Origin: Thermoleophilia bacterium
GTDB taxonomy: Bacteria; Actinomycetota; Thermoleophilia; Gaiellales; SKUG01
NCBI GenBank assembly: GCA_020438525.1
Contig: JAGQUL010000127.1
Span: forward strand, 1 to 11,282
DNA length: 11,282 bases
Reading direction: 5' to 3'
Shown here: positions 1 through 5,426 of the stretch, one piece after another
Layout of the letters: each line of letters begins with the position of its first letter
How positions within the stretch are numbered: position 1 is the stretch's first letter
Notes under the pieces: generated by a model
What the model was told of the DNA's origin: nothing
Seen by the model: the letters and a program-made list of their open reading frames with translations, nothing else
Databases searched by the model: none
Position numbers and translations under genes: made by a program

Positions 1-56
1 GTGCAGTGCAGAACACGGCGACCAAAGTGGTTGACCAGGCCAACCGCGCCAGATAA
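1..56 (+). CDS. possible C-terminal tail of an upstream protein (partial)
   Basis: The third forward frame is open from the window edge and ends at TAA (54-56). It reads AVQNTATKVVDQANRAR, a plausible short helix, with mostly G or C at third positions. No function can be assigned from 17 residues. The stop overlaps the last base of the convergent tRNA. The stretch is short enough to be open by chance, so this is a weak call. A minor 5-bp inverted repeat (29-33/41-45, GGTTG/CAACC) without a T-run also lies here. Confidence 0.3.
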   Translation, partial: AVQNTATKVVDQANRAR

Positions 57-128
57 GCCGACGAGCGGAATCGAACCACTGACCCCTTCATTACGAGTGA
101 AGTGCTCTACCAGCTGAGCTACATCGGC
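56..128 (-). tRNA. tRNA-Thr (CGU anticodon)
   Basis: The reverse complement folds into a 73-nt cloverleaf. The seven-pair acceptor stem is GCCGATG with CGTCGGC (one G-U pair). The D arm carries GTAGCTCAGCTGGTAGAGC. The anticodon stem CTTCA/TGAAG closes the loop CTCGTAA, giving anticodon CGT, which reads the Thr codon ACG. The T arm contains GGTTCGATTCC. CCA is not encoded: the gene is followed by TTATC after the discriminator T, so CCA must be added by nucleotidyltransferase. Start and end were set from the acceptor stem and the discriminator base. Confidence 0.96.
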
Positions 129-177
129 GAGGGTCGGGCGCAGGGCAGCGTGGACCGTGCCTGCACCGTTGCAGCGC

Positions 178-207
178 ATCATACCGGGCGGAAATTCCGC
201 ATGCCAG
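178..207 (-). promoter_or_regulatory. putative promoter of the tRNA-Thr gene
   Basis: On the minus strand there is a -10-like TATGAT (178-183, five of six consensus bases) and a -35-like CTGGCA (202-207) separated by 18 nt. Transcription would start near 171, leaving a 5' leader of about 43 nt before the mature tRNA at 128. The spacer contains a perfect palindrome (188-200). This is a motif match only. Confidence 0.45.
188..200. repeat. 13-bp palindrome GCGGAAATTCCGC, possible operator
   Basis: A perfect inverted repeat of six bases per arm around one central base. It lies inside the putative minus-strand tRNA promoter spacer and 57 bp before the osmC-like start. That is a suitable place for a repressor of either gene. 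MarR-type OhrR regulators of Ohr/OsmC peroxidases bind short palindromes, but no regulator gene is visible here and the match to any known operator was not tested. Confidence 0.3.
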
Positions 208-257
208 TCCGGCGCGAGATGTGGCAGGCTGCCACCACACACCCACGGGAGCAGCAC

Positions 258-701
258 ATGCCACAGACCAGCACCTCGCATGCACACTGGACCGGCTCGA
301 CGGTCGACGGATCCGGAACCGTTCGAACGGAGAGCGCTGCAATCGCGGAGGCGCCGCTGACCTGGCGTGCGCGGATCGGCGAGGAGGCCGGCAGCACTCC
401 CGAGGAGCTGCTTGCCGCATCGTGGGCCGGCTGCTACGCGATGGCCTGCAGCTTCGCCCTGACCATGGCCGGTCACGAGCCGGCGTCGCTCGACGTCGAC
501 GTCGACGTGACATTCGGTCCAACCACGGACGGCTTCGGCATCCACGGTGCGGTGATTCGAGTTCGCGCCGACGTGCCCGGAATCGACGAGGCGCGGTTCC
601 TCGAGGTTGCCGAGGGTGCGAAGCGCACGTGTCCGATCTCCGTGGCGGTTGCCGGAAACGTGGACTCGGACCTGGACGCGCGGCTCCTGCAGCACACCTG
701 A
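258..701 (+). CDS. osmC: OsmC/Ohr-family peroxidase
   Basis: A 147-residue thiol peroxidase of the OsmC/Ohr superfamily, expected to reduce organic hydroperoxides in the cytoplasm as a domain-swapped dimer. Both redox cysteines are present: C59 in ASWAGCYAMA, and C125 in KRTCPISVAV, matching the family CP-S/I pattern. The conserved PEELL stretch that supplies the active-site Glu precedes C59. Length matches the family norm of about 140. The ATG at 258 was chosen because GGGAG (247-251) lies 6 nt upstream and the family's N-terminal beta strands begin just after it. The frame is also open upstream through the tRNA. The motif pattern favours the OsmC over the Ohr branch, though that split is uncertain. 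A small helical gene follows after 27 bp and may be co-transcribed. Confidence 0.9.
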   Translation: MPQTSTSHAHWTGSTVDGSGTVRTESAAIAEAPLTWRARIGEEAGSTPEELLAASWAGCYAMACSFALTMAGHEPASLDVDVDVTFGPTTDGFGIHGAVIRVRADVPGIDEARFLEVAEGAKRTCPISVAVAGNVDSDLDARLLQHT

Positions 702-728
702 CCGGTCCGCATCGGTAGGTTCGCCACC

Positions 729-1193
729 ATGATCATCACCACGAACGCTCTCTCCAGCCCGACCACACGCGAGCAGGTCGGAGTGCTGCGCGCCCAGCTT
801 GCATCGACGTTGCCCGGCCTGGCAGCCGGCGCGAGCGTGATGCGCGCCGCTGATCTTTCGGGTGACGACTGGCAGGAACGTCTGCAGCAGGCCACCCGCG
901 ACTCCGCAGACGCATGGCGCCCACCGTATGCCACGCTCACGCAGGTGAAGGCCGGCGTCGCCGAGCTCGGCACCGACCCGCTCGCCCAGGCCGCGCGGCA
1001 GGCGATCGAGGCGGCACTCACCGTGTCGTCGCGCGGTCTCGACAACATGGGCCGCGCCTACATGCAGTTCTGGACCAACCCCGACCAGGAGATCGCGCCC
1101 AAGCTCGCGACATTTGTCGCCCACCAGAGCGATCGCACCTCGGCCGCGATCGAGCAGGCCGTGGCATCCCTCGACGAGCTGCTCCTCGAGTAG
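729..1193 (+). CDS. hypothetical small helical protein
   Basis: A 154-residue protein I do not recognise. It has no signal peptide, membrane segment or cysteine. The sequence is mostly predicted helix, including a Gln/Ala-rich stretch (residues 50-62), an Ala-rich amphipathic helix (85-100) and an acidic C-terminal helix ending SLDELLLE. A central WRPPY (63-67) and a YMQFWTNPDQE segment (111-121) are distinctive and may help a profile search. The start ATG has GGTAGG (714-719) 9 nt upstream. Codon use has the G/C third-position bias of the neighbours. It lies 27 bp after the osmC-like gene in the same direction, so one transcript is likely, but no functional link can be read from it. Confidence 0.75.
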   Translation: MIITTNALSSPTTREQVGVLRAQLASTLPGLAAGASVMRAADLSGDDWQERLQQATRDSADAWRPPYATLTQVKAGVAELGTDPLAQAARQAIEAALTVSSRGLDNMGRAYMQFWTNPDQEIAPKLATFVAHQSDRTSAAIEQAVASLDELLLE

Positions 1194-1247
1194 GGGTCAT
1201 CCGCGGACCGTTCAAGGGCGGGCCCGGCACGCGCGGCTGGTGACCTT

Positions 1248-1412
1248 CTAGCGCCCGCCGCCAAGCAGTCGTGCAAGCAGTCCTACGCGCTGCGGACGCT
1301 CGCACGTGCACTGCTGCGCCTTCGGCACGCCGCGCATCACCTGGTCGACGTGTCGCCCGCACCCGGCCCACGTCGTCTTTCCACACTCTCGGCACTTCAC
1401 GGCATGGCACAT
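1248..1412 (-). CDS. small Cys/His-rich putative zinc-binding protein
   Basis: A 54-residue protein with putative metal ligands C2, H3, C7-x2-C10, C18-x2-H21 and C35-x-C37, beginning MCHAVKCRECGKTTWAGCG. The MCHAV...CGKTTWAGCGxHVDxVxxGVPxxQxC pattern matches, from memory, a widespread family of short uncharacterised bacterial proteins that often start exactly at MCHAV. I use the ATG at 1412 for that reason. Another in-frame ATG three codons upstream (1421) gives 57 residues, and neither has a clear RBS. Residues 41-54 form a basic, leucine-rich tail. The gene lies 26 bp after the probable immunity gene on the same strand, so it is likely translated from the same message. Function unknown; zinc binding is inferred from the ligand spacing. 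Confidence 0.82.
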   Translation of the reverse strand: MCHAVKCRECGKTTWAGCGRHVDQVMRGVPKAQQCTCERPQRVGLLARLLGGGR

Positions 1413-1438
1413 GCCGCACATGGTGCCACGCCACGCCG

Positions 1439-1804
1439 TCAGTCGGCGGCTTCCGCCACCAGCAGCGCGCGCAGCACACCGAGCGCCTCCACGAGCTCAT
1501 CGAGCTCGACCGGCAGGTCCGGGTTGCCGGCGCCGGCGTCGTAGGTGGCGCGGATCGTCGCGCCGCGGGCGTCCACCACCAGGTGGTTGAGGTCGAAGCC
1601 GCGGTCGAAGCGATCGAGCACGCCCGCCCGGATCGAGCCCACCGCACCGAGGATCCGCTCGACGCGATCGAGGTCGTCGACCAGGTCGTTCTCGACGAGC
1701 GATCGGAGCGGTGAATCCTCGGCGAGCCCGCGAACGTCGAGCTCGCCGTCGTCGCGTCGCGTGATGGTGATCGGCATGTGCGTGAAGATGCCCGCGTCGG
1801 TCAT
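1439..1804 (-). CDS. probable immunity protein of the EndoU toxin
   Basis: A 121-residue soluble protein with no recognised domain. It contains about 25 Asp/Glu against 12 Arg and no Lys or Cys, so it is strongly acidic. The start ATG overlaps the toxin's TGA by four bases (ATGA, 1801-1804), which sets the start and implies translational coupling. Sequence features are a short beta-like N-terminus (PITITRRDDGELDV), a central helix (residues 39-52, NDLVDDLDRVERIL), a FDLNHLVVDARGATIRATYD strand pair (70-89), and a C-terminal leucine-rich helix (99-117). Immunity proteins of polymorphic toxins are typically small, acidic and encoded directly after the toxin, and that is the basis of this call. 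I could not assign it to a named Imm family. It could instead be a chaperone or adaptor for the toxin. Confidence 0.62.
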   Translation of the reverse strand: MTDAGIFTHMPITITRRDDGELDVRGLAEDSPLRSLVENDLVDDLDRVERILGAVGSIRAGVLDRFDRGFDLNHLVVDARGATIRATYDAGAGNPDLPVELDELVEALGVLRALLVAEAAD

Positions 1805-3066
1805 GGCGTGAACGCCTTTCCTGCCTGGCTCGGATTCGCCGTGATGATCTCGCCCGTCTCGGTGCTGCGCACGATCCGGATCCGAATGCCGCGCGATTCG
1901 CCGGTCAGCACCTCGGTGCCCGGTACGTTGCCGGCCTTGGTCGCCGACTCCGGCGCGTTCTCCGCCGCCTCCTTGATCGCGCGGATCACCTCCTCCGGCG
2001 ACCACTCCGTCGGGAACATCGTCGATTCCTTCACCGCCCCGTCGATCGTGACCTCGGCCCGCCACGTCGAGTTCGGCTTGATCGGCTTGAGCGCCCGCAC
2101 CTCGGCACCGTCGAACGTGCCCTCGCCCGGAGTCCAGTGCAGACCGCCCTCCGCGTCGCCCTTGAAGATGTGCGCCACGTCGAGCTGCTCTGCGAACGCC
2201 CGCTCCTCGGCGTTCAGCCCGGGCGCGAGCTCGTCGAGCAGCTTCCCGTTCGCCGCCCGAGCCGCCTCCGCACCCTCGGCAGCTGCCCGACCGGCATCGT
2301 CGGCGGCCGTCCCCGCCTCTTCCGCCGCCCGGGCAGCGTCGTCCACTGCGCTGCCTGCTCGTCCCGCGTCGTCGGCAACCTCGCCCGCGCCCTCGGCAAT
2401 CCGTCCCGCGGTGCCGGCCGCCTCCGCGCCCTTTCCTGCCAGCCCGATCGACTCCGCGATCTTGTTCGCGCCCTTCGCCCCGAAGATCACGTTCAGCACC
2501 TCGAACGCACCGCGCCCCTCGACCTCGTAGTAGCGCCCGGCATCCACGTCGCTCGTGATCGGCTCGACGATCGCCTTGCCGACCTCCGGCAGGTGCGTCG
2601 CCACGTACCCCGCCGTATCGAGGTTCTGCTTCCACTGCTCGACGAACCCGTCCCGGTCCACCAGCGCACGCAGCGGGTTGCTCTTGATGCTCGTCAGGCC
2701 GAGGTACCCCACGCCCTTGACCAGGTCCACCGCACCTTCGCCGAACCCCTTGGCAAAGCCGAGCGCCGGGATGTCCCAGACCGACGCTCCCTCCTTGCCA
2801 TCCGCAAGGTTCTTCACGGCCTTGATCGTGTCGACGCCCTGCAGCACCGGCCCCGTGATCGGGTTCAGCCGCGCGGCCAGGCCCGCCCAGCCATCGGCCT
2901 CGGCCACGTGCTTCGCCGTGTCTGCGGCCTTCTCCGCAACGTCCCCGACGACCTCGGCGCCCTTGTCCACGACGTCCTCGACGACGTCCTTGCCCTTGTC
3001 GATCGCATCGCCCACCGCATTTGCGGCAGCCGCAATCGGCTTCGTCACGACGTCGAAGAGCCCCAT
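1801..3066 (-). CDS. polymorphic toxin with C-terminal bacterial EndoU nuclease domain
   Basis: A 421-residue protein. The last ~125 residues match the bacterial EndoU domain: H299 in VAHIFKGD, H310 in GGLHW, K346 in VKESTMFP, then EWSPEEVIRAI (355-364) and the terminal strand GEIITANPS (405-413, T409). The His-His-Lys triad of metal-independent RNA cleavage is therefore intact. Residues 1-58 are repetitive amphipathic helix (VVEDVVDKGAEVVGDVAEK). Residues 60-205 form a globular pre-toxin-like region with apolar segments near 97-124 and 187-200. Residues 206-273 are an Ala/Gly/Asp linker repeating ADDAGRA. No signal peptide, WXG/LXG, PAAR or RHS element is seen. The ATG at 3066 has GGGAGGGG just upstream; longer in-frame starts lack an RBS. 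The acidic 121-residue gene overlaps its stop, as expected for immunity. Bacterial EndoU toxins are known to cut RNA, including tRNA. Confidence 0.85.
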   Translation of the reverse strand: MGLFDVVTKPIAAAANAVGDAIDKGKDVVEDVVDKGAEVVGDVAEKAADTAKHVAEADGWAGLAARLNPITGPVLQGVDTIKAVKNLADGKEGASVWDIPALGFAKGFGEGAVDLVKGVGYLGLTSIKSNPLRALVDRDGFVEQWKQNLDTAGYVATHLPEVGKAIVEPITSDVDAGRYYEVEGRGAFEVLNVIFGAKGANKIAESIGLAGKGAEAAGTAGRIAEGAGEVADDAGRAGSAVDDAARAAEEAGTAADDAGRAAAEGAEAARAANGKLLDELAPGLNAEERAFAEQLDVAHIFKGDAEGGLHWTPGEGTFDGAEVRALKPIKPNSTWRAEVTIDGAVKESTMFPTEWSPEEVIRAIKEAAENAPESATKAGNVPGTEVLTGESRGIRIRIVRSTETGEIITANPSQAGKAFTP

Positions 3067-3087
3067 GGCTCGTCCCCTCCCGATAGT

Positions 3088-3126
3088 CCCCACTGGCGAT
3101 GGCGTCGCATCCATCGTGCGGTGGGG
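3088..3126. repeat. nested inverted repeat upstream of the toxin gene
   Basis: The outer arms are CCCCAC (3088-3093) and GTGGGG (3121-3126). The inner arms are CGATGG (3097-3102) and CCATCG (3111-3116) around an 8-nt loop, with only 3 and 4 unpaired bases between the two stems. It ends about 7 bp before the toxin's RBS tract and lies in the 120-bp divergent spacer shared with the peptidase gene. It could be a 5'-UTR hairpin in the toxin mRNA or a protein-binding site. Which one is not decidable here. Confidence 0.4.
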
Positions 3127-3173
3127 AGGCATGCATCGACAAGGGGGATCCGTCCGCGCCCAGCGATGCTTGG

Positions 3174-3186
3174 GATACTCGACGCC
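3174..3186 (+). promoter_or_regulatory. putative leaderless -10 element of the peptidase gene
   Basis: The hexamer GATACT (3174-3179) is followed by 7 nt and then the ATG at 3187. That is the spacing of actinobacterial leaderless promoters, where transcription starts at the A of the start codon. It explains why no RBS precedes this start. No clear -35 element is visible. Confidence 0.35.
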
Positions 3187-4458
3187 ATGCATCTACGATT
3201 TCGATTGATGACGACGACCACCGCGCTCGCCGCAGCAGTCGCGGCACTGCTGATGGCGATCGCCGCGTCGCCGGCATCCGCGCTCGTCGCACCCCGATCG
3301 CCGATCTCCGGCAGCGCCGCGTTCCAGGGACACGACTGCCGCCTCGATCCGGTGCGCGGCGACTCGGGGCTGGGCTCGATCGATCGTCGCTGGTACCCCG
3401 TTCGCGCGCGCGGGCGCGTGCGCGCCACGATGCTCTTCGTCGACTACCCCGGCGCGGCGCACACCGCCGCCGAGCGCCCCGACGCGATCCGCGCCCGCCT
3501 CGCAACCGCCGCGATCCGACGCTACCGGATCGCCAGCGGCGGTCGGCTGCGCCTGACAGTGCGCGGGCTCGACCGCTGGCTGCGCATGCCGCGCGCTGCG
3601 CGCGCCTACGACACGAACACATGGGCGGGCCAGCGCGCGCTCGTCGCCGATGCGGTGCGCGCCGCCGATCGCTCGTTCAACTTCCGCGGCACGCAGCTGC
3701 TCTACGTGGTGAGCTCACGCGCCGGCGCCGACGCACAGTCGCCGACGCTGATCCTCGCCCGCCGCGATGCGATCCACGCCGACGGCACCGCGATGCGGCT
3801 CGGCGCGACCTTCGGTCGCGACGCGCTCGATCCGACCAACGACGCCGGCGCGCAGATCCTGTTCCACGAGACCGGGCACATGTTCGGCCTGCTCGACTAC
3901 TACCGATACACGCCGGTCGGTACCGAGATCCACGGCGACGTGGGCGCATGGGATCCGATGGGCAACGCCTACCTCGCACGCGGCTTCACGCAGTGGTCGC
4001 GATGGCTGCTCGGATGGATTCCCGACCGGCAGGTGCTGTGCCTGCGCCGCGGCGCGGGACGCACCGTGACGCTTCGACCGGAGGGGCGCCCCGGCGGCAC
4101 CCAGCTGGTCGTGGTGCCGACCTCGCGATTCACCGCGGTGGCGATCGAGCGCCGCGCGAGCCTGCGCAGCGACGCCGGAACGTGCGACGACGGCGTGCTC
4201 GTCTACCGAACCTCCATGCGTGCCCGATCCGGTGCCGGCCCGATCCGGATCGTGCCGGCCCGGCGCGGCAGCAACGCCGACGACTGCGGCCTGCTCGGCC
4301 ACGCCGCGTTCGAGCGCGGACCGGGCGAGCGCTGCTCGGTCGTCGTCGACCGCGTGCGCATCGAGGTGGTCACCCAGAACCGGCATACGAGCACCGTGCG
4401 CGTGCGGCCGGCAGCGACCACTCCAGACCCGCGCACCCGCGACTGCGCGACCGGCTGA
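3187..4458 (+). CDS. secreted M6-like zinc metallopeptidase
   Basis: A 423-residue predicted exported peptidase. Residues 1-33 are a signal peptide: basic MHLRFR, a long Ala/Leu core, and a likely signal peptidase I site after ASPASA. The zinc-binding HEXXH is HETGH (227-231) in LFHETGHMFGLLDYY, with D237 in the GLLDYY segment as a likely further ligand. A Met-turn-like WDPMGN follows at 255-260, then FTQWSRWLLGW (267-277), as in immune-inhibitor-A-like M6 peptidases, where W-x-x-x-x-LGW follows the Met region. The C-terminal third is beta-rich with several cysteines, probably disulfide-bonded outside the cell. The protein is shorter than classic InhA enzymes and lacks PKD or other accessory modules. 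The start ATG follows a -10-like hexamer at leaderless spacing. Alternatives are ATG 3166 and ATG 3208; the latter shortens the signal peptide. It converges on the coiled-coil gene with a 10-bp gap. Confidence 0.8.
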   Translation: MHLRFRLMTTTTALAAAVAALLMAIAASPASALVAPRSPISGSAAFQGHDCRLDPVRGDSGLGSIDRRWYPVRARGRVRATMLFVDYPGAAHTAAERPDAIRARLATAAIRRYRIASGGRLRLTVRGLDRWLRMPRAARAYDTNTWAGQRALVADAVRAADRSFNFRGTQLLYVVSSRAGADAQSPTLILARRDAIHADGTAMRLGATFGRDALDPTNDAGAQILFHETGHMFGLLDYYRYTPVGTEIHGDVGAWDPMGNAYLARGFTQWSRWLLGWIPDRQVLCLRRGAGRTVTLRPEGRPGGTQLVVVPTSRFTAVAIERRASLRSDAGTCDDGVLVYRTSMRARSGAGPIRIVPARRGSNADDCGLLGHAAFERGPGERCSVVVDRVRIEVVTQNRHTSTVRVRPAATTPDPRTRDCATG

Positions 4459-4468
4459 CGCCGCGCTG

Positions 4469-5002
4469 CTACTCCCCGCCGGCCGGCGCGGCGGACGCGG
4501 CCGATGCTGACTGCTCGAGCGCATCGATCCGGCTCCCGAGCTCGTCGATCGCGCTCGAGTTCGACTTCACCGACGACTGCAGCTGCTTGATCGAGTTCTG
4601 GCTGGTGGTCACGGTCTTGCCCATGTCGTCGACCTGCTTCTGCAGGTCCGACATCGACTTCATGAGGTCGTCGACCGAGCGCTGCACGTCGTCGACCGAC
4701 TTCGACAGGTCGTCGACCTGGTTGCCGAGGCTCGCCGAGGCGGTCGTCCCGCTCGTGTTGGCAGTGGACGCGTCGTCGCGCGCGTTCATTGCCAGGAACA
4801 GCGCCACCACGCCGATCACGATCCCGATCAGGCCCACGACGTACGCGGTCATGTCACGTGACGAGGCCGCCGGTGCGGCGTTGCCCCGCATGCCCGGCGC
4901 CGACTGCGGCTCCGCCATCTGCCCCTGCGCCTGCATGCCGGCATTCGGGTCGTACGGATTGCCGGGGATCGGCTGCTGGCCTGGGTTCCACGGATCGGTC
5001 AT
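4469..5002 (-). CDS. membrane-anchored coiled-coil protein
   Basis: A 177-residue protein. Residues 1-50 are a Pro/Gln/Asn/Met-rich disordered segment. Residues 52-72 form one transmembrane helix (TAYVVGLIGIVIGVVALFLA). After a Ser/Thr/Ala linker come ten uninterrupted heptads (96-165) with Val/Ile/Met at a and mostly Leu/Val at d, including VDDLSKS, VDDVQRS, VDDLMKS and IDELGSR. Only two d positions are polar (S and N), which may set register or oligomer state. The tail is Ala-rich and ends PAGGE. N-in orientation would put the coiled coil outside the membrane. No catalytic motif is present. The ATG at 5002 has GGGAG 7 nt upstream; earlier in-frame starts lack an RBS. The 108-bp spacer to the divergent GroES-like gene contains TTGACG on this strand as a possible -35, with no clear -10. 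I do not recognise a named family. Confidence 0.85.
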   Translation of the reverse strand: MTDPWNPGQQPIPGNPYDPNAGMQAQGQMAEPQSAPGMRGNAAPAASSRDMTAYVVGLIGIVIGVVALFLAMNARDDASTANTSGTTASASLGNQVDDLSKSVDDVQRSVDDLMKSMSDLQKQVDDMGKTVTTSQNSIKQLQSSVKSNSSAIDELGSRIDALEQSASAASAAPAGGE

Positions 5003-5097
5003 GCGGTCGCTCCCGTCGGTGTTGCTCGTCGTCGTCACTCGCCCCATTCCCGTGGCACTGCGAGCGTCAAACGACGCGGCCACGAGCCGGGAGCCGC

Positions 5098-5110
5098 TAT
5101 CGTTGCGTTC
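5098..5110 (+). promoter_or_regulatory. putative leaderless promoter of the GroES-like gene
   Basis: TATCGT (5098-5103, matching TANNNT) is followed by 7 nt and then ATG at 5111, placing the transcription start on the start codon. The nearest purine tract, GGGAG (5089-5093), is 17 nt away and too far to act as an RBS. This supports a leaderless mRNA and also supports the choice of start. Confidence 0.5.
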
Positions 5111-5401
5111 ATGGAGCCCGTGTCCGGAGACATCCACACCGCGCTTGGCGAGACGATCGAGCCGCTCGACGACTGGGTGCACCTGCAGCCCAGCATCGGC
5201 GAGGACCGCAAGGGGCAGATCTACCTGCCGGCGAACGTCGAGGGCGCGCAGCTGCTGCGCTGCCTGGTGCTCGCGCTCGGCGACGCGGTCAGCGACCTCG
5301 CGCCCGGCGACGCGGTGCTGATGCTCGCCAGCAAGGGCATCGACCTGCGCGACGGCTCGAAGCTCGCGCGACGCGAACACGTCGTGGCGCGACTCGCCTG
5401 A
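5111..5401 (+). CDS. orphan GroES-like (Cpn10 fold) protein
   Basis: A 96-residue protein with the GroES layout. A first strand IEPLDDWVHLQPS (16-28) matches the family 'plgDRVLVkp' block. A loop with DRKGQIYLPANVEG (32-45) resembles the mobile loop that ends in an I-x-L tripeptide binding GroEL. Then follow LVLALGDAV (52-60), LAPGDAVLM (63-71) and a C-terminal HVVARLA like the family 'iLAvi'. The sequence is divergent, and no groEL lies next to it in this window. Whether it caps a chaperonin or uses the fold otherwise is unknown. A leaderless-type -10 hexamer precedes the ATG. It converges on the EEP nuclease gene with a 25-bp gap that holds the palindrome CCTGCGCAGG (5402-5411). Confidence 0.72.
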   Translation: MEPVSGDIHTALGETIEPLDDWVHLQPSIGEDRKGQIYLPANVEGAQLLRCLVLALGDAVSDLAPGDAVLMLASKGIDLRDGSKLARREHVVARLA

Positions 5402-5426
5402 CCTGCGCAGGGCCACGCCGGGCGAT

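Noticed and set aside
490..509. GTCGAC-type tandem repeat in the osmC-like gene
   Set aside because: It simply encodes alternating Asp-Val (DVDVDV) of a beta strand. A coding microrepeat of three units is not a separate element.
1439..3622. A 727-codon open frame on the minus strand spanning the toxin region
   Set aside because: It is real only over the last 121 codons (the immunity gene). Upstream, its translation is Arg/Gly-rich low-complexity text in the wrong frame of the EndoU gene, an artefact of high GC.
4477..4488. Palindrome CGCCGGCCGGCG at the convergent 3' ends as a bidirectional terminator
   Set aside because: It lies inside the coiled-coil gene's final codons and has no T-tract on either side. 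In this GC-rich DNA such palindromes are expected by chance.
3099..5321. A 740-codon plus-strand open frame across the peptidase and coiled-coil genes
   Set aside because: It is an Arg-rich shadow frame of the peptidase gene. The HETGH motif, signal peptide and Met-turn are in the other frame.
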